From the NCBI GenBank assembly GCA_017545245.1, contig JAFWPB010000028.1, forward strand, positions 1-64,000: a stretch of DNA of 64,000 nt, read 5' to 3'. Below are positions 8,446-15,882 of the stretch, in pieces; the first letter of the stretch is position 1; every line of letters begins with the position of its first letter. The DNA comes from Clostridiales bacterium. Its GTDB lineage: Bacteria > Bacillota > Clostridia > Saccharofermentanales > Saccharofermentanaceae. Under the pieces are notes generated by a model. That model was not told where the DNA came from, searched no databases, and saw only the letters and a program-made list of their open reading frames with translations. Both the position numbers and the translations under genes were made by a program.

Positions 8446-9492
8446 TTATTCCAGTATTTTTTGTTCTTCCAGACGGATGAGACGGAGCAGTTCTTCTGTG
8501 CGTTCTGTGATTTCTTCGGGTGTGATATTGGGCCGGACTTGCGGGAACTTGAAGACCTCTTCAGTTTCAGCCTGGTCGTCCGCTTCGGAAACTCTCTGTC
8601 TTCGGATCTCTCCAGCGACTGCCATGGCACGGATTTCTTCCCGTTCCTCTTTGTAGCGGTCATCGGCGCCAAACTGGGAATCGTAATACGAGAAGGGAAT
8701 GTTCTCCAGAGCTTTCATTCTATCTGCCAGTGTCGTATATGCCCCATTTTGAGCAGATTTCAGCTGTGCCACCCGCTCCGCGTTAAGCGAGTCTTCTTCG
8801 TCAAGCTTTGCCAACGGAGAGAGTTGCGGTCCTTTATGGGGACTACATGTTTTCATACGAAGTTCCCGAAGGCTTACACCGTTTTGGATCAGGCATAAAG
8901 CAAAGTATTCTCTTACGTAAAAGGAAAAATCTTCGGCTCCCGGTTTTCTTTGGGAGATCTGATCCCAGTCCGGACGGAAATGCAGTTTCTGAATGGCCAT
9001 GGGACTATTCGAGACTTTCAGCAGGAGTTCTTCTGTGCTTTGAACCTGATATCCGCAGATGATGCTCAGAAGGAGAAAAACGGAAGTAGATTTGTCACTG
9101 CGCCACATTTTATTCATCCTGTCGAGTGCGTCTTTAAACTGACCGCTACCCATAAGGACGCGCACGTCAGAAATCGTGTTTTTCCCGGAAGTGGAGAGCA
9201 CATAGGTTCTAGGTCTGGCGACATTTGAAACAGGTTTCTTTTCGGGAGCGGTGGATTCTTTGAATGCGTTTGGAAAAGCACTGGCCGGCTGTTTTACCGG
9301 TTTTGATTCCGCCTTAACAGGTTCTGCCGCAGGCACTGATGAAGGTGCTGTGGCTGATGCTATTGGCCGGCTGCTTCCGCAGACAGAACAAATCAGAGTT
9401 CCCGTAAAATCATCAAGATGCATGGTGCCACCGCAAGCGGTACAGATCTCATCCGGCATAAACTTTTGCCCTCCTGTTCCGTAAAGGTTCAT
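8446..9492 (-). CDS. Zinc-ribbon protein of unknown function
   Basis: The 348-residue product begins MNLYGTGGQKFMPDE, then a zinc ribbon (CTACGG ... CSVCGS). A Pro/Ala/Lys-rich linker (about residues 40-80) follows, then a helical domain of ~260 residues with a charged C-terminus (RTEELLRLIRLEEQK). There is no membrane segment. The ATG at 9492 is preceded by GGGAGGAGGCTTCTAT, which decides the start over an upstream TTG. It is the only gene between S5 and S6 and is read in the guaA direction. It shares only the ribbon with the 889 and 3374 proteins. Confidence 0.8.
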   Translation of the reverse strand: MNLYGTGGQKFMPDEICTACGGTMHLDDFTGTLICSVCGSSRPIASATAPSSVPAAEPVKAESKPVKQPASAFPNAFKESTAPEKKPVSNVARPRTYVLSTSGKNTISDVRVLMGSGQFKDALDRMNKMWRSDKSTSVFLLLSIICGYQVQSTEELLLKVSNSPMAIQKLHFRPDWDQISQRKPGAEDFSFYVREYFALCLIQNGVSLRELRMKTCSPHKGPQLSPLAKLDEEDSLNAERVAQLKSAQNGAYTTLADRMKALENIPFSYYDSQFGADDRYKEEREEIRAMAVAGEIRRQRVSEADDQAETEEVFKFPQVRPNITPEEITERTEELLRLIRLEEQKILE

Positions 9493-9562
9493 ATAGAAGC
9501 CTCCTCCCATTCGTAACAATTGAATACTTTAAGGATGATACTATTGTATTTTTTTGCCGGAT

Positions 9563-9582
9563 TTGGGTCAATGTTTGGTCAA
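9563..9582. repeat. Second 9-bp direct-repeat pair, possible integrase arm sites
   Basis: TTGGGTCAA, TG, TTTGGTCAA. The same unit as at 243-262, with one mismatch. It lies 153 nt left of S6 and is followed at 9595-9626 by an ACCCC/GGGGT hairpin, as in the S1 copy. Confidence 0.45.
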
Positions 9583-9594
9583 TAAACGAAAAGA

Positions 9595-9626
9595 ACCCCG
9601 AATGCTTCAGAAGAAACTTCTGGGGT
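9595..9626. terminator. GC-rich hairpin between the arm repeats and S6
   Basis: ACCCC...GGGGT with an inner GAAG/CTTC stem. It corresponds in place to the hairpin at 274-313 near S1. No clear T run is seen on either strand, so the terminator role is unsure. Confidence 0.35.
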
Positions 9627-9657
9627 GTATGTTAGCTGAGTTTAGTATCAAAGGGGA

Positions 9658-9731
9658 AGAAGATCACTTTCGAGCATCCTTCCGCACAAGCGCAGCGCGG
9701 AGGACTCGGATGCGAGAAAACTTGATCTTCT
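9658..9731. repeat. Large hairpin beside S6 (conserved apex, variable arms)
   Basis: The arms AGAAGATCA (9658) and TGATCTTCT (ending 9731) pair, with further partial pairing inward (GCATCC/GGATGC). The apex CCGCACAAGCGCAGCGCGGA folds on itself (TCCGC/GCGGA). The same apex, with a different base in the middle, tops hairpins beside S7 and S8. The right arm ends 3 nt before the repeat. Confidence 0.65.
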
Positions 9732-9734
9732 GAC

Positions 9735-9760
9735 TTATTCCCACTCAATCGTGCCTGTCG
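9735..9760 (-). repeat. guaA 3'-end repeat, copy S6
   Basis: Minus strand encodes TGTIEWE-stop with GGC for Gly and TAA as stop. In sequence it equals S2 over the 26 bp. The aldo/keto reductase gene follows on the plus strand after a promoter-like TATAATG. Confidence 0.85.
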
Positions 9761-9862
9761 TTCGTGATCAGAAGAGAAGATCTGACCTAACAAATGCACC
9801 GCATGCTATAATGAAAATAGTGCTTTTGAAAAAGCAAATTTTTCGGAAACGGCGGTGAGAAT

Positions 9863-11008
9863 ATGCAGTATCGTACTTTGGGGAAAACCGGATTAAAAGT
9901 AAGTGAGATTGGCTTTGGCGGCGAGTGGCTGGAGCGCCATGACGAAGAGCATTCCGTCGGGCTTCTGAAGTATGCTCATAGCAAGGGAATTAACATCGTA
10001 GACTGCTGGATGGCTGATCCGAAGTCGAGAGATATCATCGGAAAAGCCATGGCCGGATGCCGGGATTCCTGGTACGTGCAGGGGCATATCGGCTCCACGT
10101 ATCAGAACGGGCAGTATGTCAGGACCCGGGATATGAAGTATGTTATCCCGGCTTTCGAAGATCTTCTCCTTCGCCTTCAGACCGACTATATCGACCTGGG
10201 CATGATCCACTATATCGACTCCGTCGAGGAGTGGAATACTGTCATGAACGGGGAATTCATCAAGTATGTGAAAGAACTTCACGAGAAAGGCACGATCCGT
10301 CATATCGGACTAAGTACCCATAACCCGGTGATCGGAAAACTGGCGGTGGAAAGCGGCTTTATTGAGATGATCCTCTTCAGTATCAACCCGGCTTTCGATA
10401 TGCGTCCGGCTACCGAGGACCTGGAGTCTATGTTCGGCGGCTACGAGAACCAGGAATGGTCCGGCATCGATCCGGAGCGTGCCCGCTTCTATCAGATGTG
10501 CGAAGAGAATAATGTGGGACTTACGGTCATGAAAGGATTCTTCGGAGGCGCCCTTCTGGACAAGGAAAGATCGCCGTTTGATGTGGCTTTCACACCGGTG
10601 CAGCTGATCCACTACGCCCTGACCCGTCCGGGTGCCTGCTCGATCCTTTGCGGGTACGATACCACGGAGCAGATCGATGCGGCGGTTGCCTATGAGACGG
10701 CTTCCGAAGATGAGAAGGACTATGCGTCCGTCATCGCCAATGCCCCGATGCATTCCTATAACGGAACATGCACATACTGCGGACACTGTAAGCCCTGTCC
10801 CATGGATATCGATATCGCTATGGTCAATAAGTTCTACGATCTGGCAATGACACAGGAGAAAGTACCGGAGAGTGTTGCGGAACACTATAAGGCACTTGGT
10901 CACACGGCATCGGAATGTATCGGGTGCCAAAGCTGCGAGAGCCGCTGTCCCTTCGGCGTGGAGATCTCTTCCCGTATGACGAAGACGGCGGAACTGTTCG
11001 GGATCTGA
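9863..11008 (+). CDS. Aldo/keto reductase with C-terminal 4Fe-4S domain
   Basis: The 381-residue protein starts with the typical MQYRTLGKTGLKVSEIGFGG of aldo/keto reductases. The TIM-barrel domain covers roughly residues 1-270 (YIDLGMIH for the barrel core). The C-terminal ~100 residues carry a ferredoxin-type cluster region, CTYCGHCKPCP and CIGCQSCESRCPFGV, as in the anaerobe-specific subgroup of predicted oxidoreductases. It probably reduces a carbonyl substrate with NAD(P)H, but the substrate is unknown. A TATAAT at 9807 and GGCGGTGAGAAT precede the ATG. It converges with the GNAT gene, only 7 nt apart. Confidence 0.92.
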   Translation: MQYRTLGKTGLKVSEIGFGGEWLERHDEEHSVGLLKYAHSKGINIVDCWMADPKSRDIIGKAMAGCRDSWYVQGHIGSTYQNGQYVRTRDMKYVIPAFEDLLLRLQTDYIDLGMIHYIDSVEEWNTVMNGEFIKYVKELHEKGTIRHIGLSTHNPVIGKLAVESGFIEMILFSINPAFDMRPATEDLESMFGGYENQEWSGIDPERARFYQMCEENNVGLTVMKGFFGGALLDKERSPFDVAFTPVQLIHYALTRPGACSILCGYDTTEQIDAAVAYETASEDEKDYASVIANAPMHSYNGTCTYCGHCKPCPMDIDIAMVNKFYDLAMTQEKVPESVAEHYKALGHTASECIGCQSCESRCPFGVEISSRMTKTAELFGI

Positions 11009-11015
11009 CCGGCTC

Positions 11016-11567
11016 TTATCTGAGATCTCGATACATCAGGATCTCGTCGTGATATGTTCCGTCATCGAAACGAAGTGCATTATGACGGCGTCCGGACTCG
11101 ATGAATCCGCACTTCTTATAAAGCTCCTGTGCCTGTTCGTTTTCAGCAACGACTTCCAGATCGACCTGCGTCCAGCCGATTTCCTTGGCAAGTTCACACA
11201 TGTAGTTGATCATGGCTGTCCCGATCCCGAGACCCCAGTATTCCTTATAAAGCGCGATAGCGAGGGAACAGCGGTGCCGAATCTTTCTCTTGTCACCGAT
11301 GCCGAAGACCGCGCCGTTACCGGCGACTTTGCCATCTACGATCGGGACCATCATGATCTGGTACGGATCTTCCAGTAGTCTTCCGAGGATATCGACCTCT
11401 CCTTCGAGGGTGTAGTTTACTTCGTCCGGATACCGAAGAAGAAACTCAGTTTCGCCTGCAGTAGCCTTCAGATATTCGAGCATCGGCTCAGCCAGATCCG
11501 GTCCGTTCGGTCGCAGGATACACTTTCTTCCATCCTTTAATGTGATTCTTCTTTCCGGAAAATGCAT
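11016..11567 (-). CDS. GNAT-family N-acetyltransferase
   Basis: The 183-residue protein has the acetyl-CoA binding motif of GNAT enzymes (YWGLGIGTAMINYMCELAKE, matching the Q/RxxGxG/A loop) followed by NEQAQELYKKCGF, the usual conserved C-terminal strand and helix. The length fits the RimJ/RimL-like group. It transfers an acetyl group to an amine; the acceptor cannot be told from sequence. The start follows GAGGTGGAAGGAT. It is transcribed toward the aldo/keto reductase gene. Confidence 0.9.
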   Translation of the reverse strand: MHFPERRITLKDGRKCILRPNGPDLAEPMLEYLKATAGETEFLLRYPDEVNYTLEGEVDILGRLLEDPYQIMMVPIVDGKVAGNGAVFGIGDKRKIRHRCSLAIALYKEYWGLGIGTAMINYMCELAKEIGWTQVDLEVVAENEQAQELYKKCGFIESGRRHNALRFDDGTYHDEILMYRDLR

Positions 11568-11700
11568 ATCCTTCCACCTCGTTTCTGTCTTTTCTCACAT
11601 TCTATCGGGACGGGCGAAAACCGACAAGTAGTCCGTTAGTATACGGATCTTACTTTTGAAGAAATAAACCGGCCTGGTTGAAGCATGGAGGAGCCTTCGA

Positions 11701-11730
11701 ATACGCTAATGTTTGCTATTATTGACGATA
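11701..11730 (+). repeat. 30-bp block shared with 14369-14398 (copy 1)
   Basis: 26 of 30 bases match the block right after the glycosylase stop at 14369. Both contain CTATTATTGACGATA. Here the block supplies the -35 box of the hipBA promoter. In both places the frame can read ...IIDD, so it may be the start of a lost gene. Confidence 0.6.
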
Positions 11731-11749
11731 AAATATATAATGTCTATAA
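11721..11749 (+). promoter_or_regulatory. Strong promoter of hipBA
   Basis: TTGACG, a 17-nt AT-rich spacer and TATAAT. The leader to the hipB ATG is short. By analogy with known hipBA modules HipB should bind here and repress its own operon, but I did not find a clear palindromic operator. Confidence 0.75.
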
Positions 11750-11784
11750 TAGAAAACATTAAGAACACTTTTAGGGGCCGAAAT

Positions 11785-12105
11785 ATGAAGAAAGCAGCGT
11801 ATAATATTCTTCCTGATACAGAAGAAATACTGGCTAAGATGGGAGAGCAGATCAAGCTGGCAAGACTGAGAAGAAATCTTTCTGCTGAGCTTGTAGCGGA
11901 ACGTGCGGGAATCAGCAGATCATCGTTGTGGAAAGTGGAGCGTGGCAACCCGGCAGTTGCGATGGGAATCTATGCTGCGGTACTTCATGCATTGAATAAC
12001 ATGGATAAAGACCTTCTTCTTGTCGCTCAGGATGACGAGATGGGGCGGCAGATACAAGATCTTGAATTGCTGGTTGGAAAGAGAACACGAAGGAGTAGAA
12101 ACTAA
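11785..12105 (+). CDS. hipB: HipB-like antitoxin, XRE-family repressor
   Basis: The 106-residue protein has an XRE helix-turn-helix at about residues 18-75 (LAKMGEQIKLARLRRN, then LVAERAGISRSSLWKVERG). The ATG at 11785 follows AGGGGCCGAAAT; an upstream in-frame start would put the promoter inside the gene. It overlaps hipA by one base (TAATG). As in other HipBA modules it should neutralise the kinase and repress the operon. The first half of its helix-turn-helix region occurs again as a relic at 23147. Confidence 0.85.
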   Translation: MKKAAYNILPDTEEILAKMGEQIKLARLRRNLSAELVAERAGISRSSLWKVERGNPAVAMGIYAAVLHALNNMDKDLLLVAQDDEMGRQIQDLELLVGKRTRRSRN

Positions 12106-13364
12106 TGGCGAATCCTGAAAGATGCGTGTATGTTTATGACAGTTTTAGCGATGAAAAGCCGAGTCTTTTGGGGCGGCTTTATGTTAACACGTCGCGTGGA
12201 GGAGAAACATATTCTTTTGAGTTCGAAAGAGAATGGCTTAGAAAGAGCGGGTTAGCGAAGAAAATCGACCCGAATCTTATGCCTTCAGTTGGAAGACAGT
12301 TCTCTGAGGATAGGAAACTTTTCGGTTTTTTGGCGGATGCTGCACCGGATCGTTGGGGAAGAACCTTGATGAATAGAAGAGAACGTATATTGGCGGAGAA
12401 GGAAGGGAGAAAGCCAAGAAAACTATATGAGAGTGATTATCTTCTCGGAGTCTTTGACGAAACCAGGATGGGCGGTATACGACTCAAAGAAGATCCGGAT
12501 AGTGCTTTTGTATCGGATGATAAAGATATGTCGGCGCCACCATGGTCAACACTTCGCACACTGGAAGCTGCGTCCCGAAATTATGAGAAAAATGAAAGCG
12601 GAGCGGTAGAGAAGTGGCTGAATCAGTTGATTAAACCTGGTTCGTCACTTGGTGGAGCAAGACCCAAGGCAACTGTTGTGGATACGAATAATGAATTCTG
12701 GATTGCGAAGTTTCCTTCGAAACATGATGAAAACGACACTGGAGCGTGGGAGATGGTCGCACACGATCTTGCAGAAATGTGCGGGTTAAATGTTCCTGCT
12801 GCAAAACTGGAGTGTTTCTCAAAACTTGGCAGCACATATCTTGTGAAAAGATTTGACCGGGACGGACAGAGGAGGATCCATTTTTCCTCTGCTATGACCA
12901 TGCTCGGTAAGCAGGATGGTGCATCTGCTGCAGATGGGACAAGCTATTTGGATATTGCTTCGTTTATAAAATCGAACGGCGTCCGGCCAAAAGAAGATCT
13001 TCATGAATTGTGGCGAAGGATCGTATTCAATATGTGCATTTCCAATACTGATGATCACTTGCGGAATCATGCTTTTCTTTTGACGAAGAAGGGATGGGTT
13101 CTTTCACCGCTGTTTGATGTGAATCCGATTCCTTATGGCGATGAATTAGCGCTGAATGTCGATGAACTGGATAACCGGATATCGATAGAATTGGCAGTAC
13201 AAACTGCATACCGTTTTGGCATTAGTGAGCAGAACGCGAATCTGTTAGCAAAGGAGATATGTGGAATCGTAAGGGATAACTGGAAAAAACTGGCTACTCA
13301 ATACGGTTTATCGCGCGGAAAGATTGAACATATGTGCCCGGCCTTTCAGGTCACTGAACGATAA
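12105..13364 (+). CDS. hipA: HipA-like serine/threonine kinase toxin
   Basis: The 419-residue protein matches the HipA family from end to end. It has an N-terminal beta subdomain (GRLYVNTSRGGETYSFEFER), LFGFLADAAPDRWGRTLM, a SLGGARPKA phosphate-binding loop, LVKRFDRDG, and the catalytic NTDDHLRNHAFLL with the metal-binding DVNPIP. All kinase motifs look intact. HipA kinases phosphorylate translation factors such as aminoacyl-tRNA synthetases and cause growth arrest. It is coupled to hipB. AT content is higher than in flanking genes. Confidence 0.92.
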   Translation: MANPERCVYVYDSFSDEKPSLLGRLYVNTSRGGETYSFEFEREWLRKSGLAKKIDPNLMPSVGRQFSEDRKLFGFLADAAPDRWGRTLMNRRERILAEKEGRKPRKLYESDYLLGVFDETRMGGIRLKEDPDSAFVSDDKDMSAPPWSTLRTLEAASRNYEKNESGAVEKWLNQLIKPGSSLGGARPKATVVDTNNEFWIAKFPSKHDENDTGAWEMVAHDLAEMCGLNVPAAKLECFSKLGSTYLVKRFDRDGQRRIHFSSAMTMLGKQDGASAADGTSYLDIASFIKSNGVRPKEDLHELWRRIVFNMCISNTDDHLRNHAFLLTKKGWVLSPLFDVNPIPYGDELALNVDELDNRISIELAVQTAYRFGISEQNANLLAKEICGIVRDNWKKLATQYGLSRGKIEHMCPAFQVTER

Positions 13365-13409
13365 GGCTATAGAGAGTATATGAATGTAGACCGCACTATA
13401 CTAAAAGCG

Positions 13410-13508
13410 TCTGTTACACTACGAATAACAGATTAGGATATCCTTTCCAAGCATATCCTAATCCGTTCTGGTCTTAGTTCTTTGATGCAGTCAAGGAGGC
13501 AGAAATAG
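13410..13508 (+). repeat. 99-nt repeated leader, copy L1
   Basis: Identical over 99 nt to L2 (20471-20569) and 95/99 to L3 (27609-27707). It contains a CTGTTA/TAACAG hairpin, an 11-bp stem GATTAGGATAT/ATATCCTAATC, and GGAGG before the start site. L2 and L3 lead straight into ATGAAAAAG of long lipoproteins; here the coding start is missing and other DNA follows. Confidence 0.9.
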
Positions 13509-13520
13509 TGGATACCGAAA

Positions 13521-13730
13521 GTGAAACCGAAGACGTTCTGCGATTCTTTTCAAGAACAGATGGAAATTGCAGAGAAACTTTATGGTGAGAACCTTCACTT
13601 TTCGTTCGGATATAACGAGGTGAACACCATCGTGGAAGAAGCCGGTATCTACCCGGAAGAGATCAGGCGCAGAGTGATCGATGTAGTGATGGAGATGCGA
13701 AGAAGATACAGTTTCCTCTTTACCGAATGA
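13521..13730 (+). CDS. Hypothetical 69-residue protein, possibly a remnant
   Basis: The frame starts at a GTG 13 nt after leader copy L1 and ends FLFTE. It is acidic and helical, with no signal peptide or known motif. The GGAGG of the leader is about 25 nt away, too far for efficient use. Two readings are possible: a small real gene, or the tail of a longer gene that was joined to L1 by recombination and lost its start. The second fits the many truncated frames nearby. Confidence 0.4.
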   Translation: MKPKTFCDSFQEQMEIAEKLYGENLHFSFGYNEVNTIVEEAGIYPEEIRRRVIDVVMEMRRRYSFLFTE

Positions 13731-13740
13731 AAGCAAAAGA

Positions 13741-13765
13741 GAGCTCCCGAAGGAACTCACTTTTT
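13741..13765. terminator. Bidirectional terminator after the 13521 ORF
   Basis: GAGCTCC/GGAACTC stem (one mismatch) with CTTTTTC on the plus and CTCTTTTGC on the minus strand. Confidence 0.5.
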
Positions 13766-13816
13766 CGGTTACTGATTATTCCACGTAGGAGTGAATCTTT
13801 TTCGACGCGCCCCACA

Positions 13817-13900
13817 AGTAATTGAAAAGCATTTTTAGAGGCGCCTCCGCACAAGCGTAGCGCGGAGGACCAGCGCCGAAAAAATGACTTTTCAATTACT
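13817..13900. repeat. Large hairpin beside S7 (conserved apex, variable arms)
   Basis: The 28-nt arms (13817-13844 and 13873-13900) pair almost fully; AGTAATTGAAAAG faces CTTTTCAATTACT without mismatch. The apex CCGCACAAGCGTAGCGCGG matches those beside S6 and S8. The right arm overlaps the first bases of S7. Left of the arm, a TTTTTCGA...CCCCACA stretch is shared with the S8 flank. Confidence 0.7.
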
Positions 13901-13921
13901 CCCACTCTATCGTTCCTGTCG
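13896..13921 (-). repeat. guaA 3'-end repeat, copy S7
   Basis: Minus strand encodes TGTIEWE-stop with ATA for Ile, GAG for the last Glu and TAA: all silent changes against S8. The glycosylase frame begins in it on the plus strand. Confidence 0.85.
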
Positions 13922-13942
13922 CTTTTTGATGCTTCATCCCGT

Positions 13943-14377
13943 GTGCTTGTTCTGGGCAGTTTCCCGTCTGTCAAATCGAGGGAATCGCAGTTCTTCTACG
14001 GGCATCCGCAGAACCGTTTTTGGAAAGTTCTCGCAGAAGTTTTCGGAGAAGAGGTTCCGAAAACGATCCCTAAAAAGCGTGAGTTTCTTCTTAGGAATCA
14101 TGTCGCGGTATGGGACGTGATCCACTCCTGTGATATTGTCGGATCCTCCGATGCAAGCATAAGGAATGTTGTTCCGAATGACATCGGAAAGATCCTTTCT
14201 CAGGCAAATATCGAAGCCATCTACGTGAACGGAAAAACGGCGGCAGGCTACTACAAGAAGTACCTGGAAAAACAGGTAGGGAGAGAAGCGATCCTCCTTC
14301 CCTCCACAAGCCCGGCCAATGCAGCATGGAATTTAGACCGGCTGGTAGAGGCGTGGAGCATTCTTCACATACACTAA
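13943..14377 (+). CDS. DNA-deoxyinosine/uracil glycosylase-like protein, N-terminus altered at S7
   Basis: The frame encodes VLVLGSFPSVKSRE, then YGHPQNRFW, AVWDVIHSCDIVGSSDASI and LPSTSPANA, the motifs of the hypoxanthine/uracil-DNA glycosylase family that removes deaminated bases. Length (144 residues from the GTG) is slightly short: family members usually have 15-20 more residues before GSFPS. The frame is open leftward through S7 as SLFDASSR..., a plausible family N-terminus, so about eight residues and the original start were replaced by repeat DNA. No ribosome binding site precedes the GTG. It may be inactive through lack of a start. Confidence 0.7.
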   Translation: MLVLGSFPSVKSRESQFFYGHPQNRFWKVLAEVFGEEVPKTIPKKREFLLRNHVAVWDVIHSCDIVGSSDASIRNVVPNDIGKILSQANIEAIYVNGKTAAGYYKKYLEKQVGREAILLPSTSPANAAWNLDRLVEAWSILHIH

Positions 14378-14398
14378 CGTTCACTATTATTGACGATA
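14369..14398 (+). repeat. 30-bp block shared with 11701-11730 (copy 2)
   Basis: See copy 1. Here the frame after it stays open to a TGA at 14545 (IIDDTQNKSSFISL..., ...VTIFVSDGQ), about 55 codons that could be the remnant of the gene whose start is at 11710. No ribosome binding site is seen. Confidence 0.5.
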
Positions 14399-14540
14399 CA
14401 CAAAATAAGAGTAGTTTCATATCACTCATCTCCAAATACGCCGACAAAATCAGTTGGGAAAATAATGTATGGTATCCCCTCTTTCAATCCGCTTTTATAG
14501 GTATTGATAGGAGACTTGTTACCATTTTTGTATCAGATGG

Positions 14541-15881
14541 TCAGTGAGTCTTTGAATTGGTGTCATCCGATATCACCTTCCTGTCTTCAGTGGAGGATAG
14601 ATCTTTAGGTGGAATGATTACCAATACTCTGAATAGATCATCAGTAACTGCTACCTCGAAGGTACCACTTGCTTTATCGACAATTCGTTTCATGATAGAT
14701 ATACCAAGACCATGGTATGGTTCATACTTGTTATTAAGAAAAGACGAACGTTGCATCTTGGGTGGAATGCCTAAAAGTGGGTTCTCACATATAATTGTTA
14801 GTCCAGCCGGAGAGTATGTGAATTGTAAGTAGACATATCTGTCTCCGTCACGGTGTTTTCTCTCATTTAGAGCTTCTATAGCATTATCAATCATGTTGGA
14901 AATCAATGAACACAATTCAAAATCTGATATACTCATTCCACCTGTGTAATGTAGATTAGTTCCACGTAGCTCAATTCTGTTTGCCCGGAGTTTATTCAGT
15001 TTTACTGCTAGTACAGAATCCAAAGTCTGGTTTCCAGAACTGTAAAGAGGTAATACTTGTGATTCCAGATCCTTTAGATATTCAGGCTCCTTTGGAAGTT
15101 TTCCGTTATTAACCATCTCCTGTATATCATGGACATATGAACGCATATCATGACGCAATTGTAGCATCGAACCATACACTTGCTGAAGATCCTCGGTCTG
15201 GCTGTATGCTTCCTTCAACATCTCATCCTGTAATTGAAGAACCTGTTTCTCTTTTTCATGTTTCTCCAAAAGCCGGTAATTGATCAGTGTAATGATTGCA
15301 ATTGCAATGGAGATGAGGCTCCCGGCAAATAACCAAACAAGAGGTATTTCATATCGGTTTTTTAACTTGAAATATATATCAACCTGAAAAGAGCATAAGA
15401 GAACTTCAAACAATAGTAGATATAGAGGTTTTACGGAATGAGATTTTTCTGGAAAACAGCGAGTGGTAATCCACAGCCCTAACCAAATGAAGGTGTTTGA
15501 GGAGACGGTAAAAAGAATTCGTATGCTTCCTGTTGAAAGAAGTTTCTCAGTGTCAGCACCAGTCACAATACTGAAGAATTCGTAATAGATACCGATGATT
15601 CCCATTGATATAATAATCAGAATCGAGCACCAAAACATTTTTTGCAAAATACTTCCATTAAAAAAGAATAGCGCATACAAAATAACAAAAATGAATATCC
15701 AGGTATCCCATTCTGGCAATGGAAAAAACAGATACAACGAAAGAGCAGTCGCTGTTAGAAGAGAACAAGCCAACGATGAAAGGTGTTCGGGCTTCTTTTT
15801 TGGAAGCATCTTTGTGATAAACCAAGTGAATAACGCTCCCTGATAAATATTCAGTATTATTTCATAAACTGTCCAAAACAT
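14541..15881 (-). CDS. AgrC-like sensor histidine kinase (GHKL type)
   Basis: The 446-residue protein has six or seven N-terminal membrane segments (residues 5-210), a coiled-coil linker (KHEKEKQVLQLQDEM), a phospho-acceptor box LRHDMRSYVHDI, the N box SNMIDNAIEALNE and a G box HGLGISIMKRIVD. This is the AgrC/ComD-type sensor layout, usually responding to a peptide. It starts 1 nt after the regulator stop, so the two are co-transcribed and form a pair. The polytopic sensor suggests a peptide or membrane-active ligand, perhaps connected to the divergent ABC exporter. Confidence 0.88.
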   Translation of the reverse strand: MFWTVYEIILNIYQGALFTWFITKMLPKKKPEHLSSLACSLLTATALSLYLFFPLPEWDTWIFIFVILYALFFFNGSILQKMFWCSILIIISMGIIGIYYEFFSIVTGADTEKLLSTGSIRILFTVSSNTFIWLGLWITTRCFPEKSHSVKPLYLLLFEVLLCSFQVDIYFKLKNRYEIPLVWLFAGSLISIAIAIITLINYRLLEKHEKEKQVLQLQDEMLKEAYSQTEDLQQVYGSMLQLRHDMRSYVHDIQEMVNNGKLPKEPEYLKDLESQVLPLYSSGNQTLDSVLAVKLNKLRANRIELRGTNLHYTGGMSISDFELCSLISNMIDNAIEALNERKHRDGDRYVYLQFTYSPAGLTIICENPLLGIPPKMQRSSFLNNKYEPYHGLGISIMKRIVDKASGTFEVAVTDDLFRVLVIIPPKDLSSTEDRKVISDDTNSKTH

Positions 15882-15882
15882 A

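Noticed and set aside
9658..13921. Integron attC sites, suggested by the hairpins beside S6-S8
   Set aside because: No GTTRRRY-type core, no integron integrase and no conserved attC R/L boxes were seen. The layout is similar, but the identity is not supported.
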